Of a stretch of 64,000 nucleotides of DNA, positions 26,059 to 34,722 are shown one piece after another (within the stretch, counting starts at the first letter, position 1; each line of letters begins with the position of its first letter). The stretch is taken from NCBI GenBank assembly GCA_041906145.1, contig JAYRJU010000001.1, forward strand, positions 1,488,001-1,552,000, given 5' to 3'. The position numbers and the translations under genes are program-made. The notes under the pieces were generated by a model, which saw only the letters and a program-made list of their open reading frames with translations, was not told where the DNA came from and made no database searches. Origin of the DNA: SHVO01 sp041906145 (GTDB taxonomy: Bacteria; Pseudomonadota; Alphaproteobacteria; Rhodospirillales; Rhodospirillaceae).

Positions 26059-28377
26059 TCAGGGCGCTTTCGCCGCTGTGATGGCTTCCCAGACTTTCAA
26101 CGGGGTCAGCGGCATGTCGAGATGCGTGACTCCGAGCGGGGCAAGCGCATCGAGCACAGCATTCACCACGGCCGGTGTCGCGCCGATGGTTCCCGCTTCG
26201 CCGGCTCCTTTGAGCCCCAGCGCGTTGCGGTCGGTCGGCACTTCCGTATAGGCAAAACTGAAGGCCGGCGTCGAATCCGCGCGCGGCATGCAGTAGTCCA
26301 TGAAAGAGCCGGTGAGAAGTTGTCCGGTTTCATCGTAGACCGCCTCTTCATACAGCGCCTGACCGAGGCCCTGCACCGCGCCGCCGACAATCTGCCCTTC
26401 CATCAGCAAGGGATTGAGCGCACGTCCGAGGTCGTCCTGAATGGTGTAGTTCACGAACGAAATGACACCTGTGTCTTCGTCAACATCCAGTTCGCAGATG
26501 TGACAGCCGTTCGGGAAGGTCGCTCCCGACGGGGAGAAGTTCTCCGACGCTTTCAGTCCCGCCGCGACGCTCGGCGGACGGCGCTGCGCGTCAAACGATG
26601 CGGCAATCACCTCCTTAAGCGAGGTCGTGTGATTGGTGCCCGTGACGCGGAACGCGCCGCTGTCGAAAGTCACGTCCTGTTCCCGCGCGCCGAGAAGCGC
26701 GGCCGCCATCGCCTTTCCCTGATCGATCATCTTCACGCAGTTGACCATGACCGCGCTGCCGCCCACGGGTACGGAGCGCGAGCCGCCCGTTCCGAAGCCG
26801 GTGGGAATCAGGTCGCTGTCGCCTTGCTTGACCGTGATGTCGCCGATGGCAATCCCGAACGCATCGGCGGCGATTTGCGCGTAAACCGTTTCGTGGCCCT
26901 GGCCATTGGATTGTGTGCCGATGAGGATCGACAGACGGCCATCCTCGCTGAAGAAAAGCTGCGGCGTTTCACCGTTGCCGCCCGCGCAAGCTTCCACATA
27001 GTAGCTGATACCAAGTCCGCGCAGCTTACCGGCCTTCTTGGCGGCGGCCTTGCGGGCCGCGAGCCCCGACACGTTGGCGCGCAAAAGCGCGGCGTCGAGC
27101 AGCTCACCGTAACGGCCGGAATCATATTTTGGACCCAGCGCGGTCTGATAGGGGAACTCGTCCGCGCGGATCAGATTGCGCCGGCGTAGTTGGATCGACG
27201 AGACCCCGAGTTCCAGCGCGGCTTTTTCGACAAGGCGTTCGATCAGGTACGCGGCCTCCGGCCGGCCGGCGCCGCGATAGGCGTCGAGGGGCGCCGTGTT
27301 GGTCATCACCACTTTTGCGTCGACCGTCGCGGCGGGAATGCGGTAAGCGCCGCAGTACATCGCGCCGCCCGCGGCAGTCTGAACATAGGCGCCATATTGT
27401 GAAAGATAGGCGCCGACATTGCCGAGGTACGTCACGCGCAGTCCCAAAAACGTACCGTCCTTATCGAGCGCGAGTTCGCCATGCGTGACCTGATCGCGTC
27501 CGTGGCAATCGTTGAGGCAGCTTTCGGCCCGATCGCCCATCCAGCGGACGACGCGTCCGAAGGCGCGCGCGGCGGCGAGGCAGAGCAATGGCTCGTTGAA
27601 CAGGAAGTTCTTCATGCCGAACCCGCCGCCCACGTCCGGCGTGACGACGCGGAAATCGTCGGCGGGCACGCCAAATACCTGTGAGCACCAATTTTTCAGC
27701 GAATGCACACCTTGAGAGCCCTGCGTGAGCGTGAAGCGCCGCGTCTTCGCATCATATTCGGCAATGGCGCCGCGCGGCTCGAGCGCGGTGGGAAGGATGC
27801 GGCTGTTGCGCAGATCGATGGCGACGATGTGATCGGCTTTGGCGAACGCATCCTCCGTTTTGGCCGTGTCACCGGCGTGCCAATGAAGGAGTACGTTGCC
27901 GGGGGCCTCGGCGTGGATGGCCGGCGCGTTCGGCGCGTCGGCGAGCGACACCACGGCGGGCAGGTCCTCGTATTCCACCTGAATAAGGTCGGCCGCGTCC
28001 CTGGCCTGCGCGAGGGTTTCCGCGATCACGGCCGCGACCGGCTCACCTACGTAGCGCACGCGGTTTGTCGCCAGCACGGGACGCAGCGGCGGTTTTGCCG
28101 TCTTGCCGTCAGCGCCGCGCGGTACAGCGCCCACGGGAATAGCGCCGACATTCATCGCCTCCAGATCGGCGGCGGTTAGGACGCCAATGACTCCGACCGC
28201 GGCGCGCGCGTCGGTGACCTCGATGGACGTGATTGCGGCGTGGGCATGCGGCGAGCGCAGGACAAAAAGGTATGTCTGCCTCTCCACGACGATATCGTCC
28301 GTGTAGCGGCCGGTTCCTGTCAGGAATCTCTCGTCTTCGACCCGTCTGATCGCTTGGCCGACGCCGAACCGTCCCAT
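26059..28377 (-). CDS. Molybdopterin-binding hydroxylase subunit, CoxL form II-like
   Basis: 772 aa, full length for the large subunit of xanthine dehydrogenase/CO dehydrogenase-type enzymes. It opens with GVGQAIRRVEDERFLTGTGRYTDD. The active-site loop is AYRGAGR (residues 366-372), characteristic of form II (not the AYxCSFR loop of true CO dehydrogenase). GTQSNGQGHETVYAQIAAD and GLKGAGEAGTIGATPAVVNA follow. The medium (FAD) and small (2Fe-2S) subunits normally encoded beside it are absent here. The substrate is unknown. Confidence 0.92.
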   Translation of the reverse strand: MGRFGVGQAIRRVEDERFLTGTGRYTDDIVVERQTYLFVLRSPHAHAAITSIEVTDARAAVGVIGVLTAADLEAMNVGAIPVGAVPRGADGKTAKPPLRPVLATNRVRYVGEPVAAVIAETLAQARDAADLIQVEYEDLPAVVSLADAPNAPAIHAEAPGNVLLHWHAGDTAKTEDAFAKADHIVAIDLRNSRILPTALEPRGAIAEYDAKTRRFTLTQGSQGVHSLKNWCSQVFGVPADDFRVVTPDVGGGFGMKNFLFNEPLLCLAAARAFGRVVRWMGDRAESCLNDCHGRDQVTHGELALDKDGTFLGLRVTYLGNVGAYLSQYGAYVQTAAGGAMYCGAYRIPAATVDAKVVMTNTAPLDAYRGAGRPEAAYLIERLVEKAALELGVSSIQLRRRNLIRADEFPYQTALGPKYDSGRYGELLDAALLRANVSGLAARKAAAKKAGKLRGLGISYYVEACAGGNGETPQLFFSEDGRLSILIGTQSNGQGHETVYAQIAADAFGIAIGDITVKQGDSDLIPTGFGTGGSRSVPVGGSAVMVNCVKMIDQGKAMAAALLGAREQDVTFDSGAFRVTGTNHTTSLKEVIAASFDAQRRPPSVAAGLKASENFSPSGATFPNGCHICELDVDEDTGVISFVNYTIQDDLGRALNPLLMEGQIVGGAVQGLGQALYEEAVYDETGQLLTGSFMDYCMPRADSTPAFSFAYTEVPTDRNALGLKGAGEAGTIGATPAVVNAVLDALAPLGVTHLDMPLTPLKVWEAITAAKAP

Positions 28378-28548
28378 TGTCCGCCCTTCGAAAGCGCCAA
28401 AAGGCGCATGTGTTACGGCCCCAACCTATGACGCGGACCACGTCCAATGTCCATTGCATGTGAATCGCGTGCGGTTGATTCGCCCATCCGACCTGCCTAG
28501 GTTAACGCCCACGCTTGTCCTCCCGTTTCTCCAGCCGCGAGTGCTCTC

Positions 28549-30033
28549 ATGAAAATCGCATTTTCGAAGATCGCTATTCCCGCCCAAGGCGCCGTCGTCC
28601 TTCCCGTCGGAGATGGCGGGCGGCTGGGTCCCGCGGCCAGCGCGCTCGATAAGCGCACGGGCGGAGCGCTGTCCAGGGCCATGAAGGTCGCCGAGTTCCG
28701 CGGCAAGCGCGAGAAGTCTCTGACGATCGTCGTGCCGTCGGGCACCAAACTGTCGCGCGTCGTTCTTGTAGGCGTGGGTGATGTCGCAGCGGTCGACGGC
28801 ATGGCCGCCGAACGATTGGGCGCGGTGATGTTCGATGTCATCGCGGGTGACAGCGCCGCCGCGATCGTGCTGGATATTTTCGACGGCCTTGCCGCGAGCG
28901 CGGTCGCCGCCCATGTCGCGGGCGGCCTTCTGCAAAAGTCTTATCGCTTCGCCAAGTACCGGACCAAGGAAGACGAAAACGGCAAGCCTAAACTGAAAGA
29001 CGTCGACATTCAGACCGAGGCGGCGGCTGAAGCCAAGCGCATGTTCACGGGTGTGTCGGCGATCGTGGACGGTATCTTCTTCACGCGCGATCTCGTCAGT
29101 GAACCGGCCAATATCATTTATCCCGCGTCCTTCGCCGCGCGTGCGCGCGAACTTGCCAAGGATGGCGTCAAGGTCGAAGTGCTTGGCGAAGCGCAGATGA
29201 AAAAGCTCGGCATGGGTTCGCTGCTGGGCGTCGGGCAGGGTTCGGAGCGTGAATCCCAACTGCTCGTCATGCGCTGGGACGGCGCGGGTAAAAGCGGTGG
29301 CGCGCCGCTCGCTGTTGTTGGAAAGGGTGTTTGTTTCGACACCGGCGGCATTAGCCTGAAGACGCCTCCGGGCATGTGGGACATGAAATGGGACATGGCC
29401 GGCGCGGGCATCGTCGCGGGCCTGATGCGTACGCTCGCGCGCCGCAAGGCCAAGGTGAATGTCGTCGGTCTGTGCGGCCTTGTCGAGAATATGCCCGACG
29501 GGCGCGCGATGCGGCCGGGCGACGTGGTGACCTCCATGTCGGGTCAGACGATCGAAGTGCAGAATACAGACGCCGAAGGCCGTCTCGTGCTGGCTGATGT
29601 CGTATGGTACGCGCAGCAACGTTTCAAGCCGTCGGCGGTCGTCGATCTCGCCACCCTCACCGGCGCTATCATCCAGACGTTCAACGATCACTACGCGGGG
29701 CTGTTCGCGAATGACGACGATCTCGCGCAGCGTCTCGCGACGGCAGGGAAGACGGTCGGCGAGCGTCTGTGGCGCATGCCGATGGGCGAGGAATATGACC
29801 GCGAGCTGAAATCGCTGATCGCGGACATGAAGAATATTGGCAGCGGCAAGGGCGGCAGCATCACCGCCGCGCAGTTCATTCAGCGCTTCATCCAAAAGGG
29901 CACCGTCTGGGCCCATCTGGATATCGCCGGTGTGGTGTGGAACGAAAAGGGCACCGTGCTCTCGGCGCCGGGCGCCACAGGATTTGGCGTACGCCTCCTC
30001 AATCAATTCGTAGCCGACAACTACGAGAAATAG
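28549..30033 (+). CDS. pepA: Leucyl aminopeptidase
   Basis: 494 aa. M17 family, cytosolic hexamer with two metals. The catalytic C-terminal domain (from about residue 180) has VGKGVCFDTGGISLK and the signature NTDAEGRLVLADVVWY. The N-terminal macro-like domain (1-165) may bind DNA in some members. Divergent from the coxL-like gene (171 bp between), followed by a strong terminator. In many alphaproteobacteria pepA adjoins lptF; here they are 7 kb apart. Confidence 0.97.
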   Translation: MKIAFSKIAIPAQGAVVLPVGDGGRLGPAASALDKRTGGALSRAMKVAEFRGKREKSLTIVVPSGTKLSRVVLVGVGDVAAVDGMAAERLGAVMFDVIAGDSAAAIVLDIFDGLAASAVAAHVAGGLLQKSYRFAKYRTKEDENGKPKLKDVDIQTEAAAEAKRMFTGVSAIVDGIFFTRDLVSEPANIIYPASFAARARELAKDGVKVEVLGEAQMKKLGMGSLLGVGQGSERESQLLVMRWDGAGKSGGAPLAVVGKGVCFDTGGISLKTPPGMWDMKWDMAGAGIVAGLMRTLARRKAKVNVVGLCGLVENMPDGRAMRPGDVVTSMSGQTIEVQNTDAEGRLVLADVVWYAQQRFKPSAVVDLATLTGAIIQTFNDHYAGLFANDDDLAQRLATAGKTVGERLWRMPMGEEYDRELKSLIADMKNIGSGKGGSITAAQFIQRFIQKGTVWAHLDIAGVVWNEKGTVLSAPGATGFGVRLLNQFVADNYEK

Positions 30034-30054
30034 CGGCGCTCCTGAGCGCGAACG

Positions 30055-30082
30055 AAAAGGGCGCCGCACGGCGCCCTTTTTT
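30055..30082. terminator. Bidirectional Rho-independent terminator
   Basis: AAAA, GGGCGCC (30059-30065), loop GCAC, GGCGCCC (30070-30076), then TTTTTT. It separates pepA from the converging small gene at 30091. Confidence 0.92.
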
Positions 30083-30090
30083 GTTTGAAG

Positions 30091-30384
30091 CTAGGGCTTC
30101 GTGTGGCTTGCCCGCTTGTAGGCGTAGACGAACTCGGCGTCGCGCGTCGGCGTCGAATTACCCTTCGCGCCGAGACCGGTGAAGAACTCCGCGACCTCTG
30201 CGGCCTGCAGTTCCGACAAGGCCTGACGAAAGAGACCCTTGTCGCCATTCTTGAATTTATGCGCGCCGAACATCTGCTGCTTCGGATCCGCCGAGGTGCC
30301 TACGTACCATTCGCGATAGTTCGCCCCGTGACGGCCCATGAATTCCTGGAAGTCGTTCAGGATGTCGGATTTGCTTTTGGCCAT
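30091..30384 (-). CDS. Small conserved-looking hypothetical protein
   Basis: 97 aa, charged and soluble, with no signal peptide or membrane helix. Aromatic-rich centre (RHGANYREWYVG) and a helical part LSELQAAEVAEFFTGLGAKG. ATG at 30384. I do not recognise the family. It stands alone, ended by the terminator at 30055-30082, with coding-like third-position GC. Function unknown. Confidence 0.65.
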   Translation of the reverse strand: MAKSKSDILNDFQEFMGRHGANYREWYVGTSADPKQQMFGAHKFKNGDKGLFRQALSELQAAEVAEFFTGLGAKGNSTPTRDAEFVYAYKRASHTKP

Positions 30385-30416
30385 GGAGAATGGACCCCTC
30401 GCGCGCGAATATTATA

Positions 30417-30485
30417 GGTTGCAACCATAACCACAGGTTTTAGGGACGCAACAAGGTAATTCGATGGAGCGCCGCCTGTGGATAA
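30417..30485. promoter_or_regulatory. Palindrome and DnaA-box match between small gene and DUF1015
   Basis: In the divergent gap 30385-30567 there is a perfect 10-bp palindrome GGTTGCAACC (30417-30426) and, at 30477-30485, TGTGGATAA, an exact DnaA box read on the minus strand. A weak second match (ATAACCACA, two mismatches) lies at about 30426. This could be DnaA-dependent regulation or chance. Confidence 0.4.
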
Positions 30486-30567
30486 CTGGAGTTACCGCCT
30501 CGTTTCCTGCATTGCCGCCGCCCGTCTTCGTAGCTAAATAGCCGCCCGCATTGAAAGAAGAGCATCC

Positions 30568-31797
30568 ATGACGCTTGTTCGCCCGTTCGCCGGTCTCCGC
30601 CCCGCGCCGCAGCATGCCAGCGCAGTCGCCGCGCCCCCTTACGATGTGCTCAACACCGAGGAAGCCCGCGCCCGCGCCGACGGTAAGCCGCACAGCTTCC
30701 TGCATATCTCCAAGCCCGAGATCGATCTTCCCGCGGACACCGATCCCTACGCCGCAATCGTCTACGAGACCGGCGCGAAGAACCTCGCGCGCCTCGTCAG
30801 CGAAGGCGTCCTCATCCGCGACACCGAGCCGCACTACTATGTCTATCGCCTGAAGATGGGCGACCACGTCCAGACCGGCATTGTCGTCGCCGCTTCGGTC
30901 GCCGATTACGATACCAATCGCGTCCGCAAGCACGAGTTCACGCGTCCCGATAAGGAAGACGATCGCGTACGCCAGGTCGAAGCCCTCAACGCGCAGACGG
31001 GCCCCGTGCTGCTTGCCTACAAGGCCGACGATGCGGTCGATACAATCATCGAGAACGCCGCGCGCGGAGAACCCATGTATGCGGTGACCGCCGACGACGG
31101 CATCCAGCATACGTTGTGGCGTATCGGCGACGCCGCGACCGTCGACCGTTTGACTCTGTTGTTCGACGCGATGAAGGCGCTGTACATCGCCGACGGCCAT
31201 CACCGCTCCGCGGCGGCGTCCCGTGTCGCTGCGGCGCGCCGCGGTAAGAGCAAAAACGACTCCGCCGAGTACTTCCTGGCGGTGGCTTTCCCTCACGATC
31301 AAATGCGCATCTTCGACTACAATCGCGTCATCAAGGATTTGAACGGTCTCTCGGACGACGCATTCCTTGCCAAGATCGGCGAGCGTTTCGACGTGGCGCC
31401 GGCCAACGCGCAAGTGAAGCCCGACAGGCCGACGCGCTTCGGTATGTACATGGGTGGCCGCTGGTATCAGCTCGACATCAAGCCCGCGCTCATTCCGCAG
31501 ACCGATCCGGTGGCGCGCCTCGACGTGTCGCTCCTGCAGGACAATCTGGTCGCGCCGGTGCTGGGCATCAATGATCCGCGCCGCGACAAGCGGATCGATT
31601 TCGTCGGCGGCATCCGCGGTCTCGGCGAACTGGAGAAGCGCGTGAACTCCGGCGAGATGAAGGTCGCCTTCTCGCTGCATCCGACCACACTCGAGCAATT
31701 GATGGCGGTTGCGGACGCGGGACAGGTGATGCCGCCGAAGTCCACATGGTTCGAGCCCAAGCTCGCCGATGGGCTCGTCAGCCACGTGCTGGACTGA
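30568..31797 (+). CDS. DUF1015 family protein
   Basis: 409 aa. The N-terminal VRPFAGLRPAPQHASAVAAPPYDV and the central ALYIADGHHRSAAA (the DGHHR motif) are the DUF1015 signatures. Other members of the wider ParB/Srx-like fold include a free-serine kinase; a kinase or nucleotide role here is only inference. The stop is followed immediately by the miaA start, so the two are co-transcribed. Confidence 0.9.
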   Translation: MTLVRPFAGLRPAPQHASAVAAPPYDVLNTEEARARADGKPHSFLHISKPEIDLPADTDPYAAIVYETGAKNLARLVSEGVLIRDTEPHYYVYRLKMGDHVQTGIVVAASVADYDTNRVRKHEFTRPDKEDDRVRQVEALNAQTGPVLLAYKADDAVDTIIENAARGEPMYAVTADDGIQHTLWRIGDAATVDRLTLLFDAMKALYIADGHHRSAAASRVAAARRGKSKNDSAEYFLAVAFPHDQMRIFDYNRVIKDLNGLSDDAFLAKIGERFDVAPANAQVKPDRPTRFGMYMGGRWYQLDIKPALIPQTDPVARLDVSLLQDNLVAPVLGINDPRRDKRIDFVGGIRGLGELEKRVNSGEMKVAFSLHPTTLEQLMAVADAGQVMPPKSTWFEPKLADGLVSHVLD

Positions 31798-32745
31798 GTG
31801 GCCCAAGGGCTTCCCAGGGTCATCGTCGTTGCCGGTCCGACCGCGACCGGCAAGACAGACCTTGCGCTTGCGCTCGCCGAGGAATTCGGCGGCGTGGTCA
31901 TCAACGCCGATAGTCAGCAGCGTTACCGCGACTTTCCGATCCTGACGGCGCAGCCAACGCCGGCCGACCGTGCGCGCATCGATCATCGCCTGTTCGGCGA
32001 CCTCGCGGCCGATGACGTCGGCAACGCTGTCGAATGGGCGGCGAAAGCGGCCGCCGAGATCCAGACAGCCTGGAACGCAAAGCGTGTCCCGATCGTCGTC
32101 GGCGGTACGGGGCTTTATCTGCGGGTGTTGATGCAGGGTGTCGCCGATGTTCCGCCGATTCCGGATGACGTGCGTGAGACGGGCCGTAAGCTGCTCGCCG
32201 ACATGGGCAACGAGGCGTTCCATCGTCTTCTCGCCGAACGTGATCCCGTCAGCGCCGCGCGTATACCGGTGGGCAATAGTCAGCGGCTTGCGCGAGCGTG
32301 GGAAGTGGTGGAAGCGACCGGCACGCCGCTTCCGGTGTGGCAGGAAGCGCCCGCGCAGCCGGCGGTGAAAGCGGCGTTCTTCTCGATCCTAATTATGCCG
32401 CCGCGCGACGAGATCGTCGCCGCCTGCGCCGCCCGGTTCGCCGGCATGCTGAAGGCTGGCGCGCTGGGCGAAGTGGAAGCGGCGCTCGCCAAGGGAATCA
32501 CGGAAACCTCGCCGGCGATGAATGCGCTCGGCGCGCGCGAACTCGCCGATTATCTTGCCGGGCGTCTGGACCGCGATGGGGCCGTGAGATGGGCTGAGAT
32601 CGCGACCCGCCAATACGCCAAACGTCAAGCGACGTGGTTCCGTAACCAATTCAACGCCGACATAACGCTTGCCGCGCGTTATGCGGAAACGATGCGCGGC
32701 GACTGCGTGCGGGACGTCGGCGCATTTCTTACGGAGGCCTCGTGA
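31798..32745 (+). CDS. miaA: tRNA dimethylallyltransferase
   Basis: 315 aa from a GTG directly after the DUF1015 stop. Adds an isopentenyl group to A37 of tRNAs reading UNN codons. P-loop GPTATGKT (13-20), INADSQQRYRDFPILTAQPT, VVGGTGLYLRVLMQG and the C-terminal RQYAKRQATWFRNQF are present. DSQQRYRD differs slightly from the usual DSxQVYRD. Overlaps the next gene by 4 bp. Confidence 0.96.
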   Translation: MAQGLPRVIVVAGPTATGKTDLALALAEEFGGVVINADSQQRYRDFPILTAQPTPADRARIDHRLFGDLAADDVGNAVEWAAKAAAEIQTAWNAKRVPIVVGGTGLYLRVLMQGVADVPPIPDDVRETGRKLLADMGNEAFHRLLAERDPVSAARIPVGNSQRLARAWEVVEATGTPLPVWQEAPAQPAVKAAFFSILIMPPRDEIVAACAARFAGMLKAGALGEVEAALAKGITETSPAMNALGARELADYLAGRLDRDGAVRWAEIATRQYAKRQATWFRNQFNADITLAARYAETMRGDCVRDVGAFLTEAS

Positions 32746-33923
32746 AGTTCGTGAAAGCCGCCGTTGCGGCATTCCTGTTCTCAAATGCGGGCACGGCGGG
32801 CGCGGCGGATCTTGATGCCGTGCGCAAGGCGCTGACACCGCTACGTCAAAGCGGCGCGGAAGCGGGGCGCATGCCGGCGGAGTTCCTCACCGCGCGTGAC
32901 GGTATGCGGGACTGGATCGAGACGCAGCTCGCGCGGTTTCCGGAAAACGGCGACACCACGGCTTTCAACAACGCGCTCAATGCCGAGATCGCGGCAAAGG
33001 ATCTCGCCTGCGTGGAGAACAAAGCTCCCGGTTATAACCGCTGCGCCAGCCCCGGCGAGTTCAATGCGCGTGGTTTCCTCGGCGCCGTGGACGCGGCGCG
33101 CGTGCGGGACCTTTTGATCATTCAGGCTGAAATCGGCGTCGCGTGCGGCTTCGATGAGACCGCTTATGTATACGAATGGGCCAAGACGGGTTGGCATCGG
33201 CTGGTCGATACATCGCAGCGTCCCGGGAACGGCGTTTATATCCCCGAGCAGATTCAGCAGGTCATTTTCACGACTCCGAAAGACAAGCCAAAGGAGGCAT
33301 TGCTGCTGGCCGTCACGGGCGCGAGCCCGGTGTGCGGTGCGCCGGTGCAGGCGGTGCATTATCGCGTATGGTCGGCCAAGCGCGGCGGCGGCGCTTCACT
33401 CGCCGTCGAGGGCCGTGAAGGCGAAAGCCTCTTCTCGCTGCGTGATCCGGCAGTGTCGGCGCGTTTCGAAGACAGTGAGTTTCTTGTCGAGATGAACGTG
33501 CGCAGCATGGACGCCGCGCGGCGCAGTCGGGTTGCAGTGCGGCGGTTCAATTTCGACGGTGACTATGCGCGGCGTGTCGCGCCGATCGCGCTGACGCCGA
33601 AGGACTTTGTCGAAGAATGGCTGCGTGCGCCGTGGAGCGCGGCGGCGGCGTGGACGGAAACGCGTGCGCGCGGCGCGCTCGAGAAGGTTCACGACGACGC
33701 GGCGGCGAATCTTGCCCGCGTCAGCTTCAACGGCCCGCCGCAGCGCTGCGAAAAAGAAGACGATCTCGTGCAAGTCGGCGTGCGCTTCGCAAACGGGGAA
33801 AAATTTTTCCGCGTGAAGATCGCGGCGAGCGGCGCCTTCGAAATGCGCGCGGTCGAATCCGAGTCGGCAATCACCTGCGCCCGCCCCGACGCAGGCCTTG
33901 ACGCTCCCCGTTCCCTGTTCTGA
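32742..33923 (+). CDS. Secreted hypothetical protein downstream of miaA
   Basis: 393 aa, GTG start overlapping the miaA stop. The signal peptide is residues 1-22 (GTAGA-ADL). The mature part has scattered Cys (AKDLACVEN, YNRCASP, GVACGF, SPVCGAP, QRCEKE, ITCARP), consistent with disulfides in the periplasm. No domain recognised. Translational coupling to miaA says only that it is expressed with it; function unknown. Confidence 0.75.
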   Translation: MKFVKAAVAAFLFSNAGTAGAADLDAVRKALTPLRQSGAEAGRMPAEFLTARDGMRDWIETQLARFPENGDTTAFNNALNAEIAAKDLACVENKAPGYNRCASPGEFNARGFLGAVDAARVRDLLIIQAEIGVACGFDETAYVYEWAKTGWHRLVDTSQRPGNGVYIPEQIQQVIFTTPKDKPKEALLLAVTGASPVCGAPVQAVHYRVWSAKRGGGASLAVEGREGESLFSLRDPAVSARFEDSEFLVEMNVRSMDAARRSRVAVRRFNFDGDYARRVAPIALTPKDFVEEWLRAPWSAAAAWTETRARGALEKVHDDAAANLARVSFNGPPQRCEKEDDLVQVGVRFANGEKFFRVKIAASGAFEMRAVESESAITCARPDAGLDAPRSLF

Positions 33924-33930
33924 AGCCTAA

Positions 33931-33969
33931 TGGGGTCAGACTCCATTTCCCTAATTTACTCTGACCCCA
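33931..33969. repeat. REP-like inverted repeat (TGGGGTCAGA type)
   Basis: TGGGGTCAGA (33931-33940) and its exact reverse complement (33960-33969) flank 19 nt. Short palindromes of this GGGGTCAGA kind are scattered in many proteobacterial genomes, some mobilised by REP-associated tyrosine transposases. It lies 7 bp after the preceding stop and could also end transcription. Only one copy was noticed in this window. Confidence 0.6.
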
Positions 33970-34722
33970 ATTTTGCAACGTTTCTTCAGCCCTGATAAAT
34001 CTCGTTTTTTTTGGCCGCGCCCCTTCCCATGCGCCGCCCTTCATGAGACATTAACCGCAGCTGCAGCAAAGTGCATGGCGGCGACCTTTCGGGGCCGTTG
34101 AAGTTCTTTTTACAAGCCATTGATTTGCGGGCAAAAATACAAAGGCGTGGGACGACCCATGTCTGTGGATAACCCAGTTGCGGGTTACGCCGAGTCTAAA
34201 ATGCGACGTCGGTGCTGCACCAAGCGTTTATCCACAGGGGTCTCCGGCACTTTGTAACGCGGACCGGGGTCTGCGACTTAGGTTCTCCTCCCTTTTCCGT
34301 GCGGGCGGGGGGCCGGCGAGAGTCAGCGGCGATTGCGTCCGCTCGGCCTTCCGACAAGTCGCGCACCGATCTCTTTTTGACCCCGGCGGCACGCGGCAAC
34401 GAGAGATGACGGACGATTGCGACTTGAAGTTCGACACCACCTTGCGCTTCGGCGCGCGCATCAGCGCTTTCACCACATTCGCGCCTTCGTCCCATCGCGC
34501 TCCGCGCGCGCACGGTTGAAGCAAGAGGTTCACGAACACGCGGTGCGAGAGCATCCGTAGCGGCACGAGTAGTTGAGCTGAAGATTTCGAGGAAGACGGG
34601 CTCCGGGTAGAAAAACCGGCGTCATATGCGGGGGATCACGAATATGCGGACGAGCGTGGATGGAGGCAGACTCCGCGCGCGCCGGCATCCCGGATCACAA
34701 AAATAAGGACGAGTAGAAATAC
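33970..34722. promoter_or_regulatory. Non-coding upstream region of mreB with two DnaA boxes
   Basis: 753 bp in which small open frames exist on both strands but none has family-like content. At 34164-34172 there is TGTGGATAA and at 34228-34236 TTATCCACA: two exact DnaA-box consensus sites in opposite orientation, 55 bp apart. The last 140 bp before mreB should hold its promoter and leader. No origin-type genes (dnaA, hemE, parAB) are near, so DnaA-linked control of mreB is a more modest reading than an origin. Confidence 0.5.
34633..34713 (+). repeat. Imperfect 22-bp direct repeat in the mreB leader
   Basis: GGATCACGAATATGCGGACG and the following bases at 34633-34654 recur as a close copy at 34692-34713 (GGATCACAAAAATAAGGACG...), 59 bp apart start to start, with 18 of 22 bases the same. 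The second copy ends 9 bp before the mreB ATG and includes the AAGGA ribosome-binding site. It may be a local duplication of the leader. Confidence 0.5.

Noticed and set aside
28426..30069. 547-codon minus-strand frame opposite pepA
   Set aside because: pepA has complete catalytic motifs; the antisense product is Arg/His-rich and unstructured-looking.
30412..32223. 603-codon minus-strand frame opposite DUF1015 and miaA
   Set aside because: Antisense to two clear genes; no recognisable domain.
34178..34566. Overlapping 105-113-codon frames on both strands upstream of mreB
   Set aside because: No ribosome-binding site of quality, Arg/Ser/Pro-rich content, frames on both strands equally open; treated as non-coding.
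33970..34722. Chromosomal origin of replication
   Set aside because: Only two exact DnaA boxes, no clear AT-rich unwinding block, no dnaA, hemE, parAB or gidA nearby.
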